From Streptomyces yatensis (GTDB taxonomy: Bacteria; Actinomycetota; Actinomycetes; Streptomycetales; Streptomycetaceae), in the NCBI RefSeq assembly GCF_018069625.1, contig NZ_CP072941.1:2480001-2544000 (forward strand): DNA of 64,000 bases, read 5' to 3'. Each line of letters starts with the position of its first letter. The stretch's first letter is position 1. Position numbers and translations under genes: made by a program. Shown piece after piece: positions 1 to 9,045 of the stretch. Under the pieces are notes generated by a model. It saw only the letters and a list, made by a program, of their open reading frames with translations. It did no database searches and was not told where the DNA came from.

Positions 1-138
1 CCCCATGCCCGTGCGCAGCACGGTCACGGGCCCGGCGGCGCCGGAGCCGGCGCCGCGCAGGGCGAACCGCTCGATGCCGAGCGCACAGGCGATCAGCAGC
101 GGGGCACCGCCGGCCTCCGGGGCCGGATCGGCGGACAT
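1..138 (-). CDS. hpnG: HpnG-like nucleoside phosphorylase, 5' fragment (gene runs off the left edge)
   Basis: The first 46 codons of a gene whose ATG (136-138) overlaps the TGA of shc by one base (TGATG), so the two are translationally coupled. The reading begins MSADPAPEAGGAP and continues into LLIACALGIE and TVLRTGMG, the start of the PNP/UDP phosphorylase family (beta strand, then a GMG phosphate-binding turn). In hopanoid operons this place is held by HpnG, which cleaves adenine from adenosylhopane to give ribosylhopane. The family assignment rests on a short N-terminus plus position, so another nucleosidase of the same fold cannot be excluded. The rest of the gene is outside the window. 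Confidence 0.72.
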   Translation of the reverse strand, partial: MSADPAPEAGGAPLLIACALGIERFALRGAGSGAAGPVTVLRTGMG

Positions 139-2084
139 CAGCCGCTCCGCGGTCGCGCCCCGGTGGGCTCGCCGTGGACATACCGGCCGAGTGCCGTGAC
201 CGGGAAGACCTGCCGGTACAGGTGGTAGTTGATGGAGAAGTCCCAGGGGAAGCCGGTGCCGGTGAAGTACGGCTCGTCCCAGGAGCCGTCCTCGCGCTGG
301 GTCTCGGCGAGCCAGGTGACCCCGCGCTCGACGGCCGCGCCGTCCCGCTCCCCCGCCGCCAGCAGCGCGAGCAGTGCCCACGCCGTCTGCGAGGCGGTGG
401 AGGCGCCCCGGCCCATCCACTCGGCGTCGAGGTAGGAGCGCTGGTCCTCGCCCCAGCCGCCGTCCTCGTTCTGGACACTCTCCAGCCAGCGGACGGCCCG
501 GCGGACCGCCGGATGGGAGGCGGGGACGCCCGCGGCGATCAGCGCGGGGACGACCGAGCCGGTGCCGTAGACGTAGTTGGTGCCCCAGCGGCCGAACCAG
601 GCGCCGCTCGGCTCCTGCTCCGACAGCAGCCAGGCGATACCGCGCCGGGTGCGGGCGTCGTACGTCCTCCCTTCGTGGGCGAGCATCTCGACGACATGCG
701 CGGTGACATCGGCCGACGGCGGGTCGACGACCTCACCGAAGTCGCAGAACGGCAGCTTGTTGGGGAGCGGGCTGGTGTTGTCGACGTCGAACGCGCCCCA
801 CGCCCCGTTCTTGGACTGCATGCCCAGGGTCCAGCGCATGGCGCGCCGCACGGCCGCCTCGATCCGCTCGGGCTCGGGGTGGTCGACCCGGCGCAGCGCC
901 AGGACGACCTCGGCGGTGTCGTCGATGTCGGGGTAGTTGTCGTTGTGGAATTCGAACGCCCAGCCGCCGGAGGGGAGGCCGGGCCGCCGCACCGACCAGT
1001 CGCCGGGCCGGTCGATCTGCTCGGCCAGCATCCAGTCGGCGGCCTTGACCAGCGCCGGGTGGTCCGGGGCGAGCCCGGCGTCGGCGAGCGCGATGGCGGC
1101 CAGGCAGGTGTCCCAGACCGGGGACTGACAGGCTTCGATCATCCGGCTGCCGTCCTCGCGCCACACCGCGAAGCGGTCCAGCGACTCCAGACCGGCGCGC
1201 ATCACCGGGTGGTCGAGGTCGTAGCCGAGCAGATGGAGGGCGATCACGGAGTAGACGGCGGGTGGCTGGATACCGCCCCAGCAGCCGTCGTTCTCCTGGC
1301 GCTCCACGATCCAGCGCGCGCAGGAGCGCAGCGCGGCCCGGCGCAGCGGGCGGAAGGCGACCTTGTGGTACGCGTGCAGGGCCCGGTCCAGCCGCTGGAA
1401 GGCGCCGTCCCACGAGGCGATGGGGGCCGGCGGCCGGGGCGGATTGGGTCTGCGGGGGTCGGTGTGGAGCTCGTCGAGGGGGAAGGGGGCCGGGCGCACC
1501 GGGCGTTTGGCCGAGACGATGGTCAGCGGCACGATGGTCTGCCGGGCCCAGCAGCCGAAGTCGTAGATGTTGAGCGGCAGCCACTTCGGGAAGTAGATGA
1601 TCTCCGGTGGCAGCTCGGGCAGGTCCTCCCAGCGCCACCAGCCGAAGAGGGCCAGCCAGATCCGGGTGAACACCCTGGCCGCCGCGATGCCGCCCCGGGA
1701 GCGCACCCAGGCGGAGGCGGCGGCCATATGGGGCGCGTCGGGCTCGTCCCCGGCCAGCCGCAGGGCGACATACGCCTCGATGGTGGTGGAGAGCTCGGGC
1801 GGACCGCCGTGGAAGGAGGCCCAGGTGCCGTCGGCGCCCTGCTGGGAGCGGAGGAAGCGGGCCGCGGCGTCGAGGGTATCGGGGTCCTGGATACCGAGGA
1901 ACTGCCGGAGCATCAGATCCTCGGCGTCCATGGTGACGTTGGTCTCCAGGTCGCCCTTCCACCAGCCCCGCTCGTCCTGGCGGGACAGCAGGTGCTCCAC
2001 CGCACGGGCCGTCGCCTCACGGGCGACGCTTAAGGTCTTGGACTCGGATGACTCGGAGGGTTGGACGGTCGGTGTCGCTGTCAT
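138..2084 (-). CDS. shc: Squalene-hopene cyclase
   Basis: 648 residues, normal length for the family. Cytoplasmic-face, membrane-associated monotopic enzyme that cyclises squalene to the pentacyclic hopene/hopanol. The protonating DxDD motif is present as D386-I-D388-D389 followed by TAE. QW-type repeats are seen at about residues 81-90 (QQGADGTW), 263-270 (QENDGCWG), in mid-protein QSKNGAWG, and towards the C-terminus QEPSGAWF, QNEDGGWG and QREDGSWD. The ATG at 2082-2084 is preceded by AGGGGAAG, a good ribosome site. It follows the polyprenyl synthase gene after 104 bp that contain a hairpin, and its stop overlaps hpnG. Function is secure from motifs and operon. Confidence 0.97.
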   Translation of the reverse strand: MTATPTVQPSESSESKTLSVAREATARAVEHLLSRQDERGWWKGDLETNVTMDAEDLMLRQFLGIQDPDTLDAAARFLRSQQGADGTWASFHGGPPELSTTIEAYVALRLAGDEPDAPHMAAASAWVRSRGGIAAARVFTRIWLALFGWWRWEDLPELPPEIIYFPKWLPLNIYDFGCWARQTIVPLTIVSAKRPVRPAPFPLDELHTDPRRPNPPRPPAPIASWDGAFQRLDRALHAYHKVAFRPLRRAALRSCARWIVERQENDGCWGGIQPPAVYSVIALHLLGYDLDHPVMRAGLESLDRFAVWREDGSRMIEACQSPVWDTCLAAIALADAGLAPDHPALVKAADWMLAEQIDRPGDWSVRRPGLPSGGWAFEFHNDNYPDIDDTAEVVLALRRVDHPEPERIEAAVRRAMRWTLGMQSKNGAWGAFDVDNTSPLPNKLPFCDFGEVVDPPSADVTAHVVEMLAHEGRTYDARTRRGIAWLLSEQEPSGAWFGRWGTNYVYGTGSVVPALIAAGVPASHPAVRRAVRWLESVQNEDGGWGEDQRSYLDAEWMGRGASTASQTAWALLALLAAGERDGAAVERGVTWLAETQREDGSWDEPYFTGTGFPWDFSINYHLYRQVFPVTALGRYVHGEPTGARPRSG

Positions 2085-2131
2085 GGCTTCCCCTCTGCAG
2101 TGTGCTCAGCTGCCGTCTTTGGGGCTTCCGT

Positions 2132-2160
2132 CGGCCGGCACCCCGGCTGGATGCCGGCCG
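2132..2160 (-). other. Intercistronic hairpin between polyprenyl synthase and shc
   Basis: Perfect 9-bp inverted repeat CGGCCGGCA / TGCCGGCCG with an 11-base loop, in the only sizeable gap (104 bp) of an otherwise overlapping hopanoid operon. It has no T-run after it on the minus strand. It could stabilise the upstream mRNA or partially attenuate shc; both are inference. Confidence 0.5.
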
Positions 2161-2188
2161 GCGACTGCGAACTAGCGGTCCATGGCGA

Positions 2189-3286
2189 TCATCTCTCTCG
2201 TACGACGACGAAGTCGGCGAGCGCCACGAACCGGGCCCGGATCTCGGCGGGCATGTCCACCGAGTTCAGCGCCTCCATGGCGGTCGCATGCTGTCTGCGG
2301 GCCTCCTGGGAGGTCCAGTCCCGGCCACCTGACTGTTCGATCAGCGCGGCGCGGACGGCGAACTCCTCCTCCGAGAAGTCGGCGAACTCCTCTTCGGGCT
2401 TGTGCGCGTCGGCCGCGAGGATCTGGGCGAGCCGCTCGGAGTCGGGGCCGCCGGCGGCGAGCGCGGCGACCACGGGGAGGGACTTCTTGCGCTGGCGCAG
2501 ATCGCTCCAGGTCCGCTTGCCGGTCGCCTCCGGGTCGCCCCAGATGCCGAGCAGGTCGTCGACGGCCTGGAAGGCGAGGCCCAGGTGGTAGCCGTAGCGC
2601 TCCAGGGTGTCGGCGGTGTGGTCGTCGGCGCCGCCGAGCACGGCACCGATGGAGGCGGCGCAGGCGAGCAGGGCGCCGGTCTTGTTGCCCTCCATCTCCA
2701 GGCACTCCTCGACGGTGACCCGCTCGCGGTGCTCGTAGGAGATGTCCTGGGCCTGGCCGTCGATGAGCTTGCGGGTGGCGGCGGTGAGCCGGCGGGTGGC
2801 CCGCCCGGCGTCCGCGGTGCCGAGCTCCAGCAGTATCTCGTTGGCCAGGGCGAACAGAGCGTCACCGACCAGGATGGCCTGGGCCGGGCCGTGCACCTTC
2901 CAGACGGTGTCGCGGTGGCGGCGCTGCTCGTCCCCGTCCATCAGGTCGTCGTGGAGCAGCGAGAAGTTGTGCACCAGCTCGACCGCGACCGCGCCGGGCA
3001 CCCCGGCCTCCGGCGCAGCGCCCGCCGCCTCGGCCGACAGCAGGGCGAGCGCGGGGCGCACGGCCTTGCCGCCGTCGCCCTCCGCCGGGTTGCCCTCGGC
3101 GTCGATCCAGCCGAAGTGGTACGCGGCGACGGTGTCCATGGGCGGGGCCAGCCGGTCCACGGCGGCGCGCAGCACCGGTGTGGCGAGCGTGCGGCCGCGC
3201 TCCAGCAACGCCATGACTCCTGCGGTGTCGACAGCTGGGGTCGCCGGGGTCACGGTCTCTCCTCTGTTCTTGGTGGTGGTGCTCAT
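2189..3286 (-). CDS. Polyprenyl (farnesyl/geranylgeranyl-type) diphosphate synthase
   Basis: 365 residues. Trans-isoprenyl diphosphate synthase that condenses IPP with allylic diphosphates; in this operon it most likely supplies farnesyl diphosphate for squalene. The first aspartate-rich motif is DDLMDGD after SLLH, the second is DDLLGIWGD after AFQAV, and FQ-x-x-DD plus the downstream KK (RQRKKSLP) are as expected. Product chain length cannot be fixed by eye. The ATG (3284-3286) overlaps the hpnE TGA as ATGA. Translation reads well from MSTTTKNRG; the longer open frame upstream is the shadow of hpnE. The same class of enzyme could make GGPP, so the gene symbol is left blank. Confidence 0.92.
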   Translation of the reverse strand: MSTTTKNRGETVTPATPAVDTAGVMALLERGRTLATPVLRAAVDRLAPPMDTVAAYHFGWIDAEGNPAEGDGGKAVRPALALLSAEAAGAAPEAGVPGAVAVELVHNFSLLHDDLMDGDEQRRHRDTVWKVHGPAQAILVGDALFALANEILLELGTADAGRATRRLTAATRKLIDGQAQDISYEHRERVTVEECLEMEGNKTGALLACAASIGAVLGGADDHTADTLERYGYHLGLAFQAVDDLLGIWGDPEATGKRTWSDLRQRKKSLPVVAALAAGGPDSERLAQILAADAHKPEEEFADFSEEEFAVRAALIEQSGGRDWTSQEARRQHATAMEALNSVDMPAEIRARFVALADFVVVRER

Positions 3287-4767
3287 GCCGCCTCCTTGGG
3301 CGTCTCCCCGCCCGGGGCGGGGAGCGAGTTCACATGCGGGCGGCCGAGGTGGCCGAGGGCCGCCCGGGCGGCGGAAAGACCGCTGCGCACGGCGCCCTCC
3401 ATGGTCGCGGGCCAGCCGGTGGCGGTCCACGCGCCGGCCAGGTAGAGACCGGGCGCGTGGGTCGGGGCGGACGGCCGGAGGCGGCCGACGCCGGGAACGG
3501 GGGCGAAGGTGGCGGTGCGCTCCCGGGTGACGAAGAAGTCGCGCACCGCTGCCCCGCGGGCGACCGGAAGCAGCCGCTCCAGCTCGGGCAGATAGCGGTC
3601 GCGCAGCTCGGCCACCGGGCGGTCGATGTCGTCGTGGGCGGCGGACTGCGACACCGCCAGATACTGGCTGTCCCCGGCCCCGGGCGCGGCGCTGAGCCCG
3701 GAGGCGTCCGTACGGTCGAAGACCCACTGGACGGGGGAGCCGATCGCGGCGAAGAAGGGGCGGCGCAGCACCGTGCGGTCGTAGATCACATGCAGATTCA
3801 GGATCGGCGCGGTGCCGATGCGCAGCAGCTTCCCGGGGTCCTTCAGGGCGCCGTCGGGCAGCAGGGCGTGCGCCTCGCGCTGCGGGACGGCCAGGACCAG
3901 CACGTCCGCCTCGGCGGGGGGCTCGTCCCCCGGCCGTCCGGCCAGGGCCACGCTCCAGCGGCCCTCGGGGGTGCGGGTCACGGCGGTGACCCGGGTGCGC
4001 AGCGCGGTCGTCACGCCCGCCGCGTCCAGGGCGCGGCGGGCGTGGGTGTGGTGCAGCTCGCCAAGCGGGGCGCGGGCCCAGCCGATGTCGGCGGCGTCGG
4101 GCCGGGAGAGCAGCCCGGTCTTGAAGACCATCGCGGCGAGGCCCAGCGAGGCGTTCGGCGCGGTGGCGTTGAGCGTGGCCACGCCGACCAGGTCCCACAG
4201 CGCCTCGACGGCGCGCGGCGACTGGCCGTGGCGGCGCAGCCAGCCGGCGAAGTCCACCCCGTCCAGCGCCGGGTCCTGGGGGTCGAGCCGCCCGAGGGCG
4301 AGCGCGGCGCGGCCCACCTGGGCGCGCTCGGCGAGGGAGAGGTGGGGGTAGGTGGCCAGGCTCCTGGACAGATGGAGCGGCACCGGCAGGGCGGTGCGGC
4401 GCAACCGGCCGAGCCGCCGCCCGCTCCGCCCCTGGGCGTCGAGGACGGGAATGTCCAACCGGCCCTGGAGCGGGGCGAGTCGGGCGGCGCCGACCCGGTC
4501 AAGGAACCACTGGTAGGCGGTGCAGCAGCGCAGGTGGACATGCTGGCCGTTGTCGACGGTCAGCTCGCCCGCCGGGGAGGAACGGTGGAAGGAGAAGGCA
4601 AGGCCGCCCAGCCGGGGGCGGCCCTCGACCAGGGTGACCCGCAGCCCGGCGTCGGCCAGCTCGAGCGCCGCCGCCGTACCGGCGAGCCCGCCGCCGATCA
4701 CCAGCGCGCTGCGCCCGGCGGGGCGTCGGCCGGTGGCCGGGGCGGGGCCCAGGGTCGAGTGGGTCAC
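3283..4767 (-). CDS. hpnE: HpnE, squalene-forming FAD-dependent dehydrogenase/desaturase-like
   Basis: 494 residues. Flavin amine-oxidase/phytoene-desaturase fold. The N-terminal dinucleotide-binding motif GGGLAGTAAALELADAG at about residues 25-42 is followed by VEGRPRLGGLAFSF, and the C-terminal flavin motif GLYLAGAWTATGWPATMEGAVRSG is intact. In the HpnCDE route HpnE reduces hydroxysqualene to squalene. The start is the GTG at 4765-4767, which overlaps the hpnD stop (GTGA); this gives a protein beginning VTHSTLGPAP directly before the nucleotide-binding fold. The stop overlaps the next ATG as ATGA. Assignment comes from fold plus position after hpnC and hpnD. Confidence 0.93.
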   Translation of the reverse strand: MTHSTLGPAPATGRRPAGRSALVIGGGLAGTAAALELADAGLRVTLVEGRPRLGGLAFSFHRSSPAGELTVDNGQHVHLRCCTAYQWFLDRVGAARLAPLQGRLDIPVLDAQGRSGRRLGRLRRTALPVPLHLSRSLATYPHLSLAERAQVGRAALALGRLDPQDPALDGVDFAGWLRRHGQSPRAVEALWDLVGVATLNATAPNASLGLAAMVFKTGLLSRPDAADIGWARAPLGELHHTHARRALDAAGVTTALRTRVTAVTRTPEGRWSVALAGRPGDEPPAEADVLVLAVPQREAHALLPDGALKDPGKLLRIGTAPILNLHVIYDRTVLRRPFFAAIGSPVQWVFDRTDASGLSAAPGAGDSQYLAVSQSAAHDDIDRPVAELRDRYLPELERLLPVARGAAVRDFFVTRERTATFAPVPGVGRLRPSAPTHAPGLYLAGAWTATGWPATMEGAVRSGLSAARAALGHLGRPHVNSLPAPGGETPKEAA

Positions 4768-5726
4768 ACCGGCCTCCCGGTGCCGCGGCGCTCGACCGCG
4801 CGGGCGTCCAACCCGGCCAGCCCGCGCACCGCCACATAGGCCTTCTCGTGCCCCGGCAGCGAGACGCGGCCGCGCAGGACGGCCGCGGGATCCTTGGCGA
4901 TCCGGTCCAGGAGTCTGCTGTAGATGCCCGCCATCGCGGACACACACGCCCCGCTGCGCCGGTCCAGCAGCGGCAGCAGCCGGAAGCCCTCGGCGAAGAG
5001 CGCCCTGGCCCGGCGCACCTCGAAGTGGACCAGGCCGGTGAAGTCGGCGTCCGGCGGTGCGGTGGAGCCGCGGAAGGCGTCGGCGCAGCCGAATTTGGCG
5101 AGGTCGTCGGCGGGCAGATAGGTGCGCCCGGTGGCGGCGTCCTCGCGGACGTCCCGGAGGATGTTGGTCAGCTGCAGGGCGAGCCCGAGGGTGTCGGCGT
5201 AGTACGGGGCGCGCTCGAGCTCGTCCTCGCTGTGGCCGGTGCCGGGGGCGGTCCCGAAGACGCCGAGCGACAGCCGTCCGATGGCGCCCGCCACACAGCG
5301 GCAGTAGACCTTGAGGTCGTCCCAGGTCTCGTAGGTCTGCCCGGCCACGTCCATCAGCACGCCGTCGATCAGCTCGTCCAGCGCGTCGAGCGGGATCGGG
5401 AAGCGGTGTGCGGCATGGGCGAGGGCGACGGCGACGGGGTCGGTGTCGTCCTCCTCGATCCCGCCGCCCCGCATCCGGTCCAGCAGGGCGCGGGTGTCCG
5501 CCAGCCGGGCCCGCTTGGCCTCCGGGTCGAGGGGGCCGTCGCCGATGTCGTCCACCCGGCGGGAGAACGCGTACAGCGCCGACATCGCATGGCGCTTCTC
5601 CGTCGGCAGCAGCCTGATGCCGTAGGCGAAGTTGCGGGCCTGGTGCCCGGTCACGGCCTCGCAATAGCGGTACGCCGCGAGCACTGGCGCGGACGCGTGC
5701 GGAGATCCCTTCACGGTCCGGCTCAC
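4764..5726 (-). CDS. hpnD: HpnD, presqualene diphosphate synthase
   Basis: 320 residues, squalene/phytoene synthase family. Joins two farnesyl diphosphates to presqualene diphosphate. The two aspartate-rich motifs are RRVDDIGDG near residue 58 and TNILRDVREDAATGRTYLP near residue 188; the flanking YLP(A/S)DDL motif is also present. Starts at GTG (5724-5726), which overlaps the hpnC stop in a GTGA arrangement. Its own stop overlaps hpnE the same way. Distinguished from HpnC by order in the operon and by the stronger conservation of the second DxxED motif. Confidence 0.94.
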   Translation of the reverse strand: MSRTVKGSPHASAPVLAAYRYCEAVTGHQARNFAYGIRLLPTEKRHAMSALYAFSRRVDDIGDGPLDPEAKRARLADTRALLDRMRGGGIEEDDTDPVAVALAHAAHRFPIPLDALDELIDGVLMDVAGQTYETWDDLKVYCRCVAGAIGRLSLGVFGTAPGTGHSEDELERAPYYADTLGLALQLTNILRDVREDAATGRTYLPADDLAKFGCADAFRGSTAPPDADFTGLVHFEVRRARALFAEGFRLLPLLDRRSGACVSAMAGIYSRLLDRIAKDPAAVLRGRVSLPGHEKAYVAVRGLAGLDARAVERRGTGRPV

Positions 5727-6664
5727 CCCTCTCTTCGCAGTGTCGCCCCCACCTCGCGCAGCAGGCTGAGCTTGGTGGGCCTGGGCGGTCCAGGGAGTAC
5801 GTCATGTCCCGCGGCCGCGACCGCCCGCAAGGCGGCCCGCCCCCCGGCCACGAATCCGGCGAGCAGCACCTTGAGCCTGCCGTGGACGCTACCCACCAGG
5901 GGGGTGCCTTCATTCAGCAGGGCAGCGGCGCGTTCCGCCTCCTTCGCGACCAGCGCGCGCAACCGTGCGCCGCCCCTGGGGGCGGCGAGGTCGGCCTCGG
6001 TCACACCGAAGCGTTTCATGTCCTCGGCGGGCAGATAGACGCGGTCCCTGCGGAGGTCCTCGGCCACGTCCTGCAGATGCTCGATGATCTGCAGGGCGGT
6101 GCAGATGGCGTCCGAGTGGCGGATCCGCTCGGGGCTCGCGGTGCCGGTGATGCCGAGGACGAGCCGTCCGACCGGGTTGGCGGACAGCTCGCAGTAGTCG
6201 AGAAGCTCCTGGTAGGTGGCGTACCGCCGGATCCGCTGGTCCTGGCGGTTGGCCTCGATCAGGCCGCGGAAGGGCTCGGGGGTGAGCCCGTGGCGGTGGA
6301 CGGTGGGGCGCAGGGCCGCCAGCAGCGGATGGCGCGGCTCCCCCAAGGGCTGGAAGACCCGGTGGAGGTCGGCCTCGAAGGCGTCCAGCATCGCGAGCGC
6401 GTCGCCCGCCTGGTCGCGGTCGAGGCCGAGCAACTCGGCGTCGGCGCCGCCGGGGGGCAGATCGCCGTCGCCGATGTCGTCGACCAGCCGGGCGTAGCCG
6501 TAGACGGCCATCAGATCGGTGCGCCAGGCGCGGGGCAGGAAGAAGGGGGCCACGGGGAAGTTCTCGTGGGCGGCCTTGTCGAGCACGGCACGAGCGGCTT
6601 CCTGCCCGCCGCTGTGGCTGCTCGACGTGGTATGGGACCCGCTGCGCTCGTCCTCGACGGTCAC
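5723..6664 (-). CDS. hpnC: HpnC, hydroxysqualene synthase
   Basis: 313 residues, second squalene/phytoene-synthase paralogue and first gene of the hopanoid operon. In the HpnCDE pathway it turns presqualene diphosphate into hydroxysqualene. Visible motifs: LVDDIGDG near residue 60 and IEHLQDVAEDLRRDRVYLP near residue 200, where the second motif has DVAED in place of the DxxED of HpnD's REDAATGR, as usual for this branch. The start is a GTG (6662-6664) giving MTVEDERSGS; no strong Shine-Dalgarno sequence precedes it, so a start a few codons downstream is possible. The first 25 residues are Ser/Gly-rich and probably disordered. Confidence 0.93.
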   Translation of the reverse strand: MTVEDERSGSHTTSSSHSGGQEAARAVLDKAAHENFPVAPFFLPRAWRTDLMAVYGYARLVDDIGDGDLPPGGADAELLGLDRDQAGDALAMLDAFEADLHRVFQPLGEPRHPLLAALRPTVHRHGLTPEPFRGLIEANRQDQRIRRYATYQELLDYCELSANPVGRLVLGITGTASPERIRHSDAICTALQIIEHLQDVAEDLRRDRVYLPAEDMKRFGVTEADLAAPRGGARLRALVAKEAERAAALLNEGTPLVGSVHGRLKVLLAGFVAGGRAALRAVAAAGHDVLPGPPRPTKLSLLREVGATLRREG

Positions 6665-6922
6665 CGTGGACAGCCAGGCGTACGGGCGAGACCCAGGACG
6701 CCACGTGGAACCCGGCGACCGGGCCCCGCGGGAGCGCTGGAGATGGGCCGTCTAGCCAATGCCGTCACATCCCCCGTTCTACACCGGTTACCAGGGTCGG
6801 CACGATCCGGACACGCCGCTCCGTCTTGTCAACGGGCTCCGGCCTCTGGCCCCCGAACAGGGGACAACGGCACGGCTCCGGCATGATCCGGACGGTGATT
6901 GCCACAGCTTACGCCTCTCGGT

Positions 6923-6934
6923 GTACACGTGTAC
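6923..6934. promoter_or_regulatory. 12-bp perfect palindrome GTACACGTGTAC, candidate operator
   Basis: Exactly self-complementary and located between tetR and the hopanoid operon, about 260 bp upstream of hpnC. A related half-site, GTACACG at 7808-7814, lies 41 bp upstream of the tetR GTG start. This pairing is what one expects for a TetR-family operator, but binding is inference. Confidence 0.45.
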
Positions 6935-6990
6935 GGGGCGATACCCCGATGTGACCTCCGATGTGGCGCCGGGCGGGTGACCGGCGAACG

Positions 6991-7012
6991 CCCCCGGGCC
7001 GGTCCCCGGGGG
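6991..7012 (-). terminator. Hairpin after tetR
   Basis: Perfect 8-bp stem CCCCCGGG / CCCGGGGG around a 6-base loop, 14 bases beyond the tetR stop codon. GC-only stems without a clear T-run are common Streptomyces terminators. Confidence 0.6.
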
Positions 7013-7026
7013 GCCGTCGCGTGGCC

Positions 7027-7767
7027 TCAGACGACCTCTTCGTAGAACTCGGCGATGTCCAGCACCCGGCACAGATCGCGGAGCTCGAACTCGAAGAAGT
7101 GCTGGCCCTCGGAGAGGGCGAAGGACATATGGCCGAGCGCCTCCATGGAGATCACTCCGTACAGCCGCACCCAGCAGCGGAGCATCACGGCGATGGCGCC
7201 GGGGGGCATGTCGACGTCCTGGTCCTCGCTGAGCGCGGTGAGGGTGCGCGCGAGGCCGGGGTCGAGCTCCTCGACCTCCGGGGCGGGGAAGCCGCGCACC
7301 CGCCACAGATCGGCGACCAGATCGGAGAAGACGGAGCCGAAGACCCAGCTCATATGGCGCTCGGGCTTGGTCTCCTCACGGCCGAGCCCCGGGGCCCACG
7401 GGCCGAGGATGAGCCCGAACTCATGGGGGTGCTTGATCGCCCAGACGCGCAGCGCCCGGGCACCGCTGATCCACCGGCGGCCCGGCTCCTCCTCGGGATG
7501 CTGACCGAGGACCCCACGCATGAAGCGGGCCATCTCCTCGAAAATGTCCACACGCAGCTGAAGGATCAGCGCATCCCGACTACTGAAGTAGCGGTAGACG
7601 GCCGGCGCGGTCATGCCCATCTCACGCGCGATGGCGCGGATGGTCACATTTTCCGGGCCCTCCTGAACCAGGAGCGTCCGGGCGACGTCCTTGATTTCAC
7701 GGATGGTCGCGATGCGCAGGCGCTCGCGCCGTGAGTACGGTGCGACGTGCGCTTCCCCTGGCGACAC
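7027..7767 (-). CDS. TetR-family transcriptional regulator
   Basis: 246 residues. N-terminal TetR helix-turn-helix at about residues 15-60 (RIATIREIKDVARTLL, then NVTIRAIAREMGMTAPAVYRYF). The rest is an all-helical ligand domain, including HPHEFGLILGPWAPG, of the actinobacterial TetR/C-terminal type with a WHG-like core. The GTG at 7765-7767 is chosen because GGGAGGGGG precedes it by 4 bases; the frame stays open for 35 more codons upstream but that part has low third-position GC. Candidate targets are its own promoter and the hopanoid operon (palindrome at 6923-6934). The ligand is unknown. Confidence 0.88.
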   Translation of the reverse strand: MSPGEAHVAPYSRRERLRIATIREIKDVARTLLVQEGPENVTIRAIAREMGMTAPAVYRYFSSRDALILQLRVDIFEEMARFMRGVLGQHPEEEPGRRWISGARALRVWAIKHPHEFGLILGPWAPGLGREETKPERHMSWVFGSVFSDLVADLWRVRGFPAPEVEELDPGLARTLTALSEDQDVDMPPGAIAVMLRCWVRLYGVISMEALGHMSFALSEGQHFFEFELRDLCRVLDIAEFYEEVV

Positions 7768-9045
7768 GCGTCCCCCTCCCTGATGCTGCGCCGCTCGACA
7801 ACCCGGCGTACACGCACACGATACAGCGCCTCCGTTTAGTGAACAGCGGCGGTGACAGTGGCTCTGGTTCAACTGCTAGTCCCCCGACCCTGCCACAGAT
7901 CCGCGGGGTTGCCCCGCCGGATGGCTCAGCGACCACCGTCCGGGTCAGCGGACGACGCGGGGGAGCGTGCGTACATACGTCGGACATTCATTCGGGGAGA
8001 AGGTGCGGGAGTGCTCTCGCAACGGCCGGGGAATCATCGATCGTCACACTCGGCGCCACCTCGCGGTAAACGCTCTTAGCGGAGGTGAGATTGAGTTCTC
8101 CGCCGCCTCGGCGGATGCCGGGAAACGGACCGTGCCACCCGTTCCACCAGGAGCGGAGAGAAAACCGACCGGTCGGCACCGTGGATTTCCACTTCGGTCC
8201 GCCGGGAGAGCGCCGAACGCCGGGGGAAAACGGGTCGCGGCATTCCGGCCGGCGGCGCCGGGGCGTTCGGCCGTCCCGGGGTTTCCGCGGCTCAGCCGGA
8301 GGATGTCGCCGTCACACGGGATCGCGGCCGCGCGGTTCACCCGGAGCCGATCCACTCCCGCCGTCCGGCCCGTACGAATAGGATGCGGCGGAAGCAAGGG
8401 TGGTTACCCCACGAGCGATACCGCCCTTGTCTCCCATATCCGGGCAGCCGGGCCGTGCGTTTTCGCGATGAGGCCAGGTCGGCTCGGAGAAGCCCGGACC
8501 GGGTGGTTCCCATGGACCTCGCCCCTCGGGACCTCCCGCGACTCGCCTCTTTTCTCGTCGACATCACGACGGGACGCGCTTTCCCCGAAAAGCGCCCGCG
8601 CCTCGTCGATAACGATCTCTCGCGATGGCTCCCCGCCTCCGGTGCGGGCGCCTTCTTTACCACGTCAGTTCGGTTCGCATTCGATCAGCAGTTCACTCCG
8701 CGCGCGTTCCTGACGCGGCATCCCGGGCGAGATCGTCCGCGCGAAATCGAGGAAGGCGGCGGGGTCCCTCGCGGCCCGGAACTCAGCTTCCGCTTACACC
8801 TTCGGACCGCGGTGGAAGGGGGGCTCACGACCATGATCATCGCCTTGTGCGCGCCCGCCTCCTTCTCCCCCACGGCCGCGGAGCACACGGCGGCGGGCGA
8901 CCACCCATAGCGGCGCGCGTCCCAACTCCCCCTCCCCCAAGGCGTTTACGGATTTTTTACCACCCGTACAGCCTTCCGGAAGACGGAAAAGGGCGGGTTC
9001 GCCACCAACGGGTGGGTCGGACCGGATCCGGGTGACGGACGGGGC
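7768..9045. other. 1.28-kb stretch with no convincing gene
   Basis: Between the tetR start and the end of the biosynthetic operon. Base composition drifts towards A/T (for example around 8080-8110, 8570-8700 and 8940-8970) and no frame shows the usual G/C third-position bias. The best candidate, a plus-strand frame from ATG 8512 to 8910 (about 132 codons), has only about 70% GC at third positions, no clear ribosome site and no recognisable family. The region may be decayed sequence. It also holds the tetR promoter on its left side. Confidence 0.5.

Larger units (their letters stand above)
6665..7026. other. Intergenic region upstream of the hopanoid operon
   Basis: 362 bp without a gene. It contains the tetR terminator hairpin (6991-7012), the perfect palindrome at 6923-6934 and, on the minus strand, a TTGACA hexamer (6832-6827) that could be a -35 box for hpnC; no convincing -10 box was found at the right distance. 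The hopanoid operon promoter is expected here. Confidence 0.55.

Noticed and set aside
8512..8910. A possible 132-residue plus-strand protein (MDLAPRDLPR...).
   Set aside because: Third-position GC only about 70%, no ribosome site, no family. Kept only as a decayed-sequence candidate.
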